Shown in pieces: positions 1 to 5,494 of a stretch of DNA of 13,347 nucleotides. Within the stretch, counting starts at the first letter, position 1; the number at the start of each line of letters is the position of its first letter. Source of the DNA: Thermohalobaculum sp038534135. Lineage in GTDB: Bacteria; Pseudomonadota; Alphaproteobacteria; Rhodobacterales; Rhodobacteraceae. The notes under the pieces were generated by a model. The model saw nothing but the letters and a program-made list of their open reading frames with translations, was not told the DNA's origin and did no database searches. A program made the translations under genes and the position numbers. The DNA lies in assembly GCA_038534135.1 (NCBI GenBank), contig JBCAXJ010000096.1:1-13347 (forward strand), in the 5' to 3' direction.

Positions 1-14
1 AAACGGAGTACCCC

Positions 15-704
15 ATGCGGATTCTGTTGATAGAAGATGATCCCTCAACCGCTGAGAGCATTGAACTGATGCTCAAGAAAGCGGACTTGAATACCTACGT
101 CACCGATTCCGGTGAGGAAGGGATCGAGTTGGCGAAGTTGTACGACTACGATCTTTTGATCCTCGACCTCTCGCTGCCGGATATCGACGGGTACGAAGTG
201 CTCCGAAAGTTGCGGATGGGCCGGATCGACACACCTACCCTGATCCTCTCAGGGATGGATGGTGCCGATAACAAGATCAAAGGCTTCGGTTGCGGCGCGG
301 ATGACTACCTAACGAAACCGTTCAATCGGGAAGAGCTGGTGGCACGTATCCACGCGATCGTGCGCCGGTCCAAAGGCCATGCTCAATCGATTATCCGTAC
401 AGGCAAGATCGCAGTGAACCTCGATGCGAAAACCGTCGAGGCCAACGGTCATCCGGTTCATCTGACGGGCAAAGAGTACCAGATGCTCGAATTGCTCAGC
501 CTGCGGAAGGGATCGACCCTCACGAAGGAAATGTTCCTGAACCACCTTTATGGCGGGATGGACGAGCCGGAAGTAAAGATCATCGATGTCTTCATCTGCA
601 AGCTGCGCAAGAAGCTGGCGCTCTCGACTGGTGGCGCGAATTATATCGAGACCGTATGGGGACGTGGTTACGTCCTGCGTGATCCGGTGGAAGAGGTTGC
701 CTGA
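15..704 (+). CDS. ctrA: CtrA cell-cycle response regulator
   Basis: This is a 229-residue OmpR-type response regulator, full length for CtrA. CtrA is the essential cell-cycle transcription factor of Caulobacter, and in other alphaproteobacteria it controls motility, division and gene transfer agents. The receiver domain (about 1-118) has the acidic pocket E7-D8-D9, phosphoacceptor D51, S79 and K101. The winged-helix DNA-binding domain (about 128-224) contains the highly conserved blocks LTGKEYQMLELLSLRKG and GGMDEPEVKIIDVFICKLRKK. The ATG follows GGAG at positions 5-8 with a six-base gap. Only 14 upstream bases are present, so promoters and autoregulatory sites cannot be judged. Receiver residue C93 sits where many CtrA proteins have an aromatic residue (FGFGADDY). 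The protein ends E-E-V-A; in Caulobacter the last two residues (Ala-Ala) take part in ClpXP turnover, so degradation here could differ. The gene is convergent with the bactofilin gene. Identification is near certain from the two conserved blocks. Confidence 0.97.
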   Translation: MRILLIEDDPSTAESIELMLKKADLNTYVTDSGEEGIELAKLYDYDLLILDLSLPDIDGYEVLRKLRMGRIDTPTLILSGMDGADNKIKGFGCGADDYLTKPFNREELVARIHAIVRRSKGHAQSIIRTGKIAVNLDAKTVEANGHPVHLTGKEYQMLELLSLRKGSTLTKEMFLNHLYGGMDEPEVKIIDVFICKLRKKLALSTGGANYIETVWGRGYVLRDPVEEVA

Positions 705-715
705 CCGGATCGACC

Positions 716-734
716 GCGAGACCTAAGGTCTCGC
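716..734. terminator. Palindromic hairpin between convergent ctrA and bactofilin genes
   Basis: The 19-base near-perfect palindrome GCGAGACC-TAA-GGTCTCGC lies 12 bases after the ctrA stop and forms an 8-bp stem with a 3-base loop on either strand. Neither strand has a following T-tract, so it is not a classic intrinsic terminator. Its place in the tail-to-tail gap (705-876) suggests a bidirectional 3'-end or transcript-stabilising hairpin. The remaining ~140 bases of the gap hold no gene I can support. Confidence 0.45.
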
Positions 735-876
735 AAAGCTTGTGCTGGGAAGCGTTAGCGCTGCGGCAAGCGACCTCAGCACAGATTTCTTCTGTCTTCG
801 AGAAGCGACGGTCGATCTGTGTCTCAGGCGTTTGCAGGCTCAGACGCTAAGTCGAAAGCGACCGCCTACCCGCGAC

Positions 877-1413
877 TCACGCGTCTGTCGACTCAGGCTC
901 GGCGACGGCAGTCTTGGCAGCGGGCTTGGTCGCGCGCCGCTCGCCAGCCTCGCCAAGCGGATCTTCCTGGCGCTGAACCGATCCTTCGAAGTGTGCACCG
1001 CTTTCAATGGCGATTGTCTTGTGGACGATATCGCCCTCGACCTTCGCGGAAGACGTCAGCCTCACTTTCAGCCCACGCACCCTGCCGATCACACGGCCGT
1101 TGACGACGACATCGTCCGCGATCACTTCGCCCCGGATCGTGGCACTTTCGCCCACGGTGAGCAGATGCGCCCTCACGTCCCCTTCGATCGTACCTTCGAT
1201 CTGGATGTCGCCGGACGACGTGACGTTGCCCTTGATCGTCAGATCGCTCGAAAGCAACGAGGGTGACGGCTTCGCCTTTGGCTGAAACGCGGGCGTTGGG
1301 GACGGAGACTCTGCTTTGCTCGCTACTGCAGCGCCAGCGGTGGACGGCGCCGGCGACGCATCGTCTGTCTTCGACGCTGGTGGTGTGTCGCTGATTTTGC
1401 TCTTAGAGAACAT
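877..1413 (-). CDS. Bactofilin (polymer-forming cytoskeletal protein)
   Basis: This 178-residue protein has the bactofilin design. An N-terminal tail rich in Pro, Ala, Ser and Lys (1-52) is followed by a core of short repeated beta strands (about 54-148) that should fold as a right-handed beta-helix, and then a basic/acidic C-terminal tail. Core hallmarks are SSDLTIKGNVTSSGDIQIEG, the repeated I/V-x-G-x-V turns, and the GRVIGRVRG and KVEGDI segments. Bactofilins polymerise without nucleotide, bind membranes and often place peptidoglycan enzymes. The ATG at 1411-1413 lies inside the last codons of the upstream M23 peptidase gene (11-base overlap, different frame), so translation is probably coupled. 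Caulobacter BacA, Helicobacter CcmA and Hyphomonas BacA are family precedents; the last two work with M23-type peptidases. The family call is secure; the cellular role (shape, stalk or septum) is inferred from the partner gene. Confidence 0.94.
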   Translation of the reverse strand: MFSKSKISDTPPASKTDDASPAPSTAGAAVASKAESPSPTPAFQPKAKPSPSLLSSDLTIKGNVTSSGDIQIEGTIEGDVRAHLLTVGESATIRGEVIADDVVVNGRVIGRVRGLKVRLTSSAKVEGDIVHKTIAIESGAHFEGSVQRQEDPLGEAGERRATKPAAKTAVAEPESTDA

Positions 1414-2746
1414 TCCGTGCAGCCTTTATGAATTTGTTCGGGTTCACTGGTTTGCCGTCGATCCGGACCTCGTAGTGCAGATGGGTTCCGGTACTCCTGC
1501 CCGTACTCCCCATATCCGCTATACGCTCGTCGCGCGCAACCCGTTGACCGACTTTCACACGACTCTTGCTCAGATGAGCATAAACTGTTTCGAAACCAAA
1601 GGCATGTCGAATCTTCACGACAATCCCGTAGCCACGCTGGCGGCCCGAAAAGCTCACAACACCTTCGCCGGTCGAATAAATCGCGGTGCCGCGAGGTGCT
1701 GCAAAATCGACGCCGTTGTGCATCCGGTAAGACCGCCGGAGCGGGTCACGCCGCGGTCCGAAGCCCGATGTGAGGCGCGCGCCACGGGTCGGCATTCCGA
1801 AGGGCAGCCGATCGATCGCGATCCGCATAAGGCTCATGCGTTCGAGGTCATTCATCAGTGCCGCGACGCGCTCGCCGGACTCTACTTCGCTGCGGTCGTC
1901 AGAGTTTTCCGGGGCCGGTTCATCGATCGGGCCGCCTCCGCGTCCAGTGAAGTCCCGCTTGGTCTGCTTCAGAATTCCGTCGAGATTGACTGAGGATCCG
2001 ACAAACAAGTCGTTGAGTGCCGTTAAGCTGGTTTTTGTTGCATCCTCGAGTTGCGCCATCAGATGTTTCTGGCGGTTCTCCCAATCGCCGATCTCGCCTT
2101 CCAACAGCTTGACCCGTTCGTCCAGCTCCTGGGCACGAGATTTTTGGCCGTCGCGCTCCGCGATCACCGCCGACATGGTCTTGGCAAACGTCCGCATCGT
2201 ATGCGTGTGCGTATCGTGCGATCGTTCAGCCTCTGCAAGTCTCAGGCGCAGCGCAATCGCCTCGTCCTGCAGTTGCGCCATCGCTTCTTCAGCAGCGCCG
2301 CGCTTGGCGACGATCGCTTCGAATTCGCGCCGCAGCCCTGCCAGTTCAGTTGTCGCTGCTGAAAGACGCGCAGTGGTTACGACAAGAAGTTCCTGCTTTC
2401 CGCTGAGCTCGTCGGTAACGGCGTCACCGCGCAGGTTCGAGCGATTGAGTTCTTCCTCGAGAAGACGTTGCTGTTGGCGCAAGGCGCTCAACTGGATCTC
2501 ATAGACCTCCTGCTGCGCATCCAGCCGGTTTTCGGCTGTCCTTCCGTCCATGGCTTTGTCGACGAAGGCCGCGGATGTGAATGCGCACCAGCCGATCAAG
2601 GCGATACAGAGCGTGCTCATTCCCGCTTGTGATATTGGGCTTAGCGTCCAATATCGTGTCCCGGCGTCTGATCGCACATAGATGCGACGCTCCGGAAAAG
2701 CGCCTGCAAGACGCTGATTAATCGAATAGAAAACGCCGCCCGCCAT
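1403..2746 (-). CDS. Membrane-anchored coiled-coil M23 (LytM/lysostaphin-like) peptidase
   Basis: A 447-residue zinc endopeptidase predicted to cut peptidoglycan cross-links or stem peptides in the periplasm. Order: a short cytoplasmic part with the segment PERRIYVRSDAGTRYW (18-33), one membrane segment (about 41-61), a long coiled coil rich in Glu, Gln, Arg and Leu (about 64-250), a polar linker (about 265-290), and the LytM domain (about 315-440). The zinc-site residues are intact: H343 and D347 in MHNGVDFAAP, H391 in YAHLS, and H422-x-H424 in HLHYE, so it should be active rather than an EnvC-like activator. I chose the ATG at 2744-2746 because GAGGGA stands six bases upstream and homologues begin near this point. 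The in-frame ATGs at 2779 and 2857 lack a convincing ribosome site and would add 11 or 37 residues. It overlaps the bactofilin gene by 11 bases, resembling Hyphomonas LmdC-BacA and Helicobacter Csd-CcmA partnerships. Confidence 0.93.
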   Translation of the reverse strand: MAGGVFYSINQRLAGAFPERRIYVRSDAGTRYWTLSPISQAGMSTLCIALIGWCAFTSAAFVDKAMDGRTAENRLDAQQEVYEIQLSALRQQQRLLEEELNRSNLRGDAVTDELSGKQELLVVTTARLSAATTELAGLRREFEAIVAKRGAAEEAMAQLQDEAIALRLRLAEAERSHDTHTHTMRTFAKTMSAVIAERDGQKSRAQELDERVKLLEGEIGDWENRQKHLMAQLEDATKTSLTALNDLFVGSSVNLDGILKQTKRDFTGRGGGPIDEPAPENSDDRSEVESGERVAALMNDLERMSLMRIAIDRLPFGMPTRGARLTSGFGPRRDPLRRSYRMHNGVDFAAPRGTAIYSTGEGVVSFSGRQRGYGIVVKIRHAFGFETVYAHLSKSRVKVGQRVARDERIADMGSTGRSTGTHLHYEVRIDGKPVNPNKFIKAARNVL

Positions 2747-2891
2747 CAAAAGTCCCTCGAAGGTCGCCCGTCTGCCCATATTCTGCGAGTCGCGCCGCAG
2801 ATTTTTCGTTAATGCGTCCTTTATGCAACTCCTAGTCCCCGCCCCACGTTGGCGCAACAGTTTTCGAGGCGTTACCGATGGTTTTGTGTCG

Positions 2892-2926
2892 CAGATCGTC
2901 CGATCTGTGAGAATAACGATTTCTCA
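2892..2926 (-). other. Two adjacent inverted repeats upstream of the M23 peptidase gene
   Basis: The 191-base gap between the DUF455 stop (2938) and the peptidase start (2746) contains two back-to-back potential hairpins. One is CAGATCG-2 bases-CGATCTG (2892-2907); the other is TGAGAA-7 bases-TTCTCA (2908-2926). They sit just after the DUF455 gene in the transcription direction and have no T-tract. They could mark a 3' end, a processing site or an operator. I found no convincing -35/-10 pair for the peptidase in the gap. A half-site-like GCATTAACG (minus strand, about 2808-2816) recalls CtrA half-sites but lacks the second TTAA at the required spacing. Confidence 0.35.
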
Positions 2927-2937
2927 GCGCCACGAAT

Positions 2938-3771
2938 TCAATTGACGGCCTCGGATGTGGAAAGTGGCCAGTAGAAATCCATCGGAATTCCAGCTTCGGC
3001 GCGCTTCTCTTCATTGAAGGGTGGTTTCAAGTCACTGCGGAAGTATGTGCGAACAAGCTCATGGAAGGTTGTCTTCGGATCGACATCCTGGCGTCCACAC
3101 AGAAAGTGAAACCACTTCGATCCGTAGGCGACGTGGCCGACTTCTTCGGCATAGATCGTGCTGAGGGCAGAGACGCTGTCTTCATCATCCGCCTTCTTGA
3201 AGATCTCGATCATGCCCGGCGTGACATCGAGCCCGCGCGCCTCGAGAACCATCGGAACGATTGCGAGGCGAGCCATCAGATCCTGAGCTGTATCGTGGGC
3301 TGCCTGCCACATTCCCGCATGTGCATCCAACGCACCGTAGTTTGAACCGAGCGCTTGAAGCCGTTCCGAGACCAAGCCGAAGTGCTTGCTCTCTTCATCT
3401 GCAGCCCGCACCCAATCGTCGAAGAACCCAAGCGGCAGCGGCGTCTCTGAAAAACGCGCGATGATGTCCCAATGCAGATCGACTGCATTGAGTTCGATAT
3501 GTGCCACGGCATGAAGCAGGGCGATGCGCCCGGCAGGTGTGCCTGGGCGACGACGCGGGACGTCGCGCGGCGATTTCAACACGGGATGTGCGGGGCGTGC
3601 CGGAAAGTCAGGTGGCGACGCGACGCCGAGTTCGATCGGATCTCCTCGGTCGCGCGCCGTTTGCCACGCAGCCGCTACCTTTCGGCTAAGTCCGGTTTTC
3701 TCGACCGGATCGGATGTCCGAAGAATACTTTCCGCAGCCTGGGTCAGCCCTTTCTCCGCCAGCAGGGTCAA
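2938..3771 (-). CDS. DUF455 (COG2833) ferritin-like domain protein
   Basis: This belongs to the DUF455/COG2833 family of ferritin-like four-helix proteins, whose biochemical function I do not know to be established. The di-metal ligand pattern is complete: E93 in HIELNAVDL, E127 and H130 in EESKH, E177 in LEARGLD, and E210 and H213 in EEVGH. A di-iron or Mn/Fe centre and an oxygen-dependent or metal-handling role are therefore plausible. Length is 277 residues with the start used here. No ATG fits: the family normally begins shortly before a segment like AAESILRTSDPVEK. TTG at 3769-3771 gives MTLLAEKGLTQAAES and overlaps the bcp stop as TTGA, implying coupled translation. An ATG at 3919-3921 would add 50 residues encoded by DNA overlapping bcp and is rejected. 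The neighbouring peroxiredoxin suggests an oxidative-stress or redox context. The tRNA hydroxylase MiaE shares the same fold class, but I see no specific evidence for that activity. Confidence 0.88.
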   Translation of the reverse strand: MTLLAEKGLTQAAESILRTSDPVEKTGLSRKVAAAWQTARDRGDPIELGVASPPDFPARPAHPVLKSPRDVPRRRPGTPAGRIALLHAVAHIELNAVDLHWDIIARFSETPLPLGFFDDWVRAADEESKHFGLVSERLQALGSNYGALDAHAGMWQAAHDTAQDLMARLAIVPMVLEARGLDVTPGMIEIFKKADDEDSVSALSTIYAEEVGHVAYGSKWFHFLCGRQDVDPKTTFHELVRTYFRSDLKPPFNEEKRAEAGIPMDFYWPLSTSEAVN

Positions 3772-4235
3772 AGGGCGCGGACTGCGTCCAGGACAGCCTC
3801 GGCGTGGCCCGGCACCTTCACTTTGCGCCAAGCCTCGCGCAGGACGCCTTCGCCATCGATCAGAAACGTCGAACGCTCGATACCCATTGATTTCTTGCCA
3901 TACATATTTTTCTCGACCCATGACCCATAGGACTCGATCACCGAACCGTTCTCGTCCGAGAGAAGCGTGACCTTCAGATCGTGCTTGGTGATGAACTTTT
4001 CATGCTTGGCGACGGTGTCCTTTGATAAACCAAGGATGACTGCTCCGGCGGCTTCGAACTCGGCAAGATGCTCGGTAAAGGCAATGGCCTCCTTGGTGCA
4101 GCCGGGCGTGTCATCCCGCGGGTAGAGATAAAGGACAACAGCCTTTCCCGTCAGAGCCGCAAGCGAAACGGTACGTCCACCATCTGCGGGTAACGAAAAG
4201 TCTGGTGCGGGTTTGCCGATTTCTGGAAGTGTCAT
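3768..4235 (-). CDS. bcp: PrxQ/Bcp-type thiol peroxidase, single-cysteine variant
   Basis: This 155-residue protein is a Bcp/PrxQ peroxiredoxin, which reduces hydrogen peroxide and organic hydroperoxides in the cytoplasm. The thioredoxin-like core shows P-A-P-D-F-S-L (9-15), YLYPRDDTPGCT (36-47) with peroxidatic C46 preceded by T43 and P44, GLSKD (69-73), and conserved R121 in IERSTFLID. Residue 51, five after C46, is Ile where E. coli Bcp has its resolving Cys. C46 is the only cysteine in the protein, so the enzyme must act as a 1-Cys type that uses an external thiol. The ATG at 4233-4235 was chosen because GAGGAGG stands eight bases upstream; the earlier in-frame ATG (4278-4280) would add 15 residues absent from the family. 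The TGA overlaps the TTG start of the DUF455 gene. Confidence 0.94.
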   Translation of the reverse strand: MTLPEIGKPAPDFSLPADGGRTVSLAALTGKAVVLYLYPRDDTPGCTKEAIAFTEHLAEFEAAGAVILGLSKDTVAKHEKFITKHDLKVTLLSDENGSVIESYGSWVEKNMYGKKSMGIERSTFLIDGEGVLREAWRKVKVPGHAEAVLDAVRAL

Positions 4236-4693
4236 GGCCGGTGCCTCCTCAAGCCGCGTCGTTTGCTGCCGCGAAGGCAAGCGCTCTTGTGCGGGATGTC
4301 AAGGTTAACGGAGGCATTTCCGAAACCTTGAACGGGCATGATTGGCTCGGGATACGTCCGCGACGACCGGTCGATTGTGGGTTTGGATCGGATCGGCAGT
4401 TGTCGCCAAAGTGTCTAATCGGCAACAAATAAGGGGGCTGGCAGTCTTCAACCGAAGATCAAAACGGAGACCGGGATCCGAGCGCTGCCTCAACTTCAAG
4501 ACAGCATAGAAGCAAGGCGCAACGTTACAGCGCCTTCTGGCCAGTCTAAACCTTGCGTTCGATTAAGTCGGCTTTGTCCGGGTCTGATTTTCGACGAGCG
4601 GAAGCCTCATTCACCGCATTCACCAGACAGTCTTAACGGTCGACACCTGTAACGGTCATCTTGGTCGGTCTGAGCTTAGGGAATTTTGGGGGG
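4236..4693. other. 458-base gene-free stretch between bcp and tRNA-Ala
   Basis: I find no supportable coding region here; short open frames on both strands lack ribosome sites and recognisable composition. It holds several small structures. There is a hairpin AAGGCGC-9 bases-GCGCCTT at 4514-4536, next to the palindrome CTGGCCAG at 4537-4544. TTGTCGCC (4400-4407) pairs with GGCAACAA (4421-4428) with one mismatch, and TCTTC-AACC-GAAGA lies at 4445-4458. Two copies of TAACGGTC lie 16 bases apart (4634-4641 and 4650-4657), and CATTCACC is repeated at 4608-4615 and 4617-4624. A weak rightward promoter-like pair is TTGAAC (4328-4333), 17 bases, GATACG (4351-4356). The stretch could contain the tRNA 3' trailer, a small RNA or simply bcp upstream sequence. 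Confidence 0.4.
4297..4302 (-). promoter_or_regulatory. Possible -35 element (TTGACA) for the bcp operon
   Basis: On the minus strand a perfect TTGACA lies about 62 bases before the bcp ATG, directly after GTTAACC. The hexamer 17 bases downstream (TGCCTT) is a poor -10, which is common for alphaproteobacterial promoters but leaves this weak. A start site near 4262 would give a short leader containing the GAGGAGG ribosome site. Confidence 0.3.
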
Positions 4694-4769
<76 letters not shown>

Positions 4770-4788
4770 TATTCCAAACGGTAGGCGG

Positions 4789-4817
4789 TCTCTACGTGGT
4801 GCCCGGGTAGGAATCAA
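4789..4817 (-). promoter_or_regulatory. Candidate promoter of tRNA-Ala
   Basis: On the minus strand TTGATT (4817-4812), a 17-base spacer and TAGAGA (4794-4789) are followed by a GC-rich discriminator (CCGCC), typical of stable-RNA promoters under stringent control. The tRNA starts 19 bases past the -10. Spacing and position are good; the hexamers are each partial matches. Confidence 0.45.
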
Positions 4818-4841
4818 GTGCTATCAGCTCGATCCGGACGC

Positions 4842-5294
4842 CTAGGTTTCCTCGTTTTCGACACCCGAGACGTCTCCGATTCCGTCGAGAGTGTCTTCTT
4901 CCTCGTCCTCGTCCAGCAGCACGTCATCCTCGAATTCGACAGGCTCGTCCTCCTGTTCTTCATCGCTGAGCGTCGGGCTCGTCGCATCGCCATCTTCAGA
5001 CGCCGTGTCATCGCCGCTCGCGGTTGTTGCGCCGTCATCGTCATCGTCGATGATGGCGTCGCTCGCGACGGTTTCTTCTTCCTCGCGGTCTGCCAATTCC
5101 TTGGCCGCCTTGGCTTCTTTTGCCTTCATGGCTGCCGTGGCGGCGGCGGCGCCCAAGGATGCCCCCTTCGTCGGCTTGGACAGATCAATCACCGTGCCAC
5201 ATTCGGGGCAGGTGATCGGCTGGCGCATCATGTCGTAGAATCGCGTTGCGCAGCTTGGGCAGGTCCGTTTCACGCCCCAATCGGGATTAGGCAT
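4842..5294 (-). CDS. TIGR02300 (FYDLN-type) zinc-ribbon protein with hyperacidic tail
   Basis: This 150-residue protein belongs to the TIGR02300 family of alphaproteobacteria, whose function is unknown to me. The N-terminus WGVKRTCPSCATRFYD carries two CxxC knuckles, C12/C15 and C29/C32, forming a zinc ribbon. The family signature FYDLN reads FYDMM here (19-23). A basic, Ala/Lys-rich helix (about 46-68) leads into a long Asp/Glu-rich, probably disordered tail (about 69-150) with runs such as DDDDD and DEDEEED. The ATG at 5292-5294 is preceded by AAGGA with a seven-base gap. The tail resembles acidic tails that mimic nucleic acid or bind basic proteins, but that is inference. The gene is divergent from phaZ (200-base spacer) and upstream of tRNA-Ala on the same strand. 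Confidence 0.9.
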   Translation of the reverse strand: MPNPDWGVKRTCPSCATRFYDMMRQPITCPECGTVIDLSKPTKGASLGAAAATAAMKAKEAKAAKELADREEEETVASDAIIDDDDDGATTASGDDTASEDGDATSPTLSDEEQEDEPVEFEDDVLLDEDEEEDTLDGIGDVSGVENEET

Positions 5295-5329
5295 GTTTGT
5301 GTCCTTGGCGGTGTCTCGAAGATTCGCGC

Positions 5330-5358
5330 AGTTCGCACACCGGCAATGTGCTTGTCAA
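5330..5358 (-). promoter_or_regulatory. Possible promoter of the TIGR02300 gene
   Basis: A perfect TTGACA on the minus strand (5358-5353) stands 59 bases before the start codon. The hexamer 17 bases further on (CGAACT, 5335-5330) is a weak -10. It is supported mainly by the consensus -35 and its place in the divergent spacer with phaZ. Confidence 0.3.
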
Positions 5359-5421
5359 AGGTTTCTCGCGCCACAATTGAACGGTCCTAGGTTGTATATT
5401 TCGCACCTGCACAAAATTAGC

Positions 5422-5450
5422 TTGTCGTGGAATTATCCAAACCCTAACGT
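5422..5450 (+). promoter_or_regulatory. Weak promoter-like pair upstream of phaZ
   Basis: TTGTCG (5422-5427), 17 bases, TAACGT (5445-5450) reads toward phaZ and would give a leader of roughly 38 bases. A separate AT-rich TATATT at 5397-5402 has no -35 at the right distance. Both are tentative. Confidence 0.22.
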
Positions 5451-5494
5451 GCGCCTCCGAAACTGGGGTGGAAAAAAGAAGTCAGGACAGATGC

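Noticed and set aside
742..1266. Open frame of 174 codons on the plus strand after ctrA
   Set aside because: It lies mostly antisense to the bactofilin core; composition (Arg/Asp/Leu-rich) is a shadow of that gene, and no ribosome site is seen.
1316..1993. Open frame of 225 codons on the plus strand opposite the M23 peptidase and bactofilin genes
   Set aside because: The minus-strand genes carry conserved domains throughout this stretch; the plus-strand translation is low in recognisable structure.
2808..2816. GCATTAACG (minus strand) upstream of the M23 peptidase as a CtrA box
   Set aside because: A full CtrA site needs TTAA, seven bases, TTAA; the second half is missing, so a single half-site is not evidence.
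3472..3970. Several overlapping plus-strand open frames across the DUF455-bcp junction
   Set aside because: All are antisense to conserved residues of the two minus-strand proteins, and none has a plausible start.
4891..5238. Plus-strand frame rich in serine opposite the TIGR02300 gene
   Set aside because: The serine runs are simply the complement of the Asp/Glu-coding GAC/GAG tract of the acidic tail.
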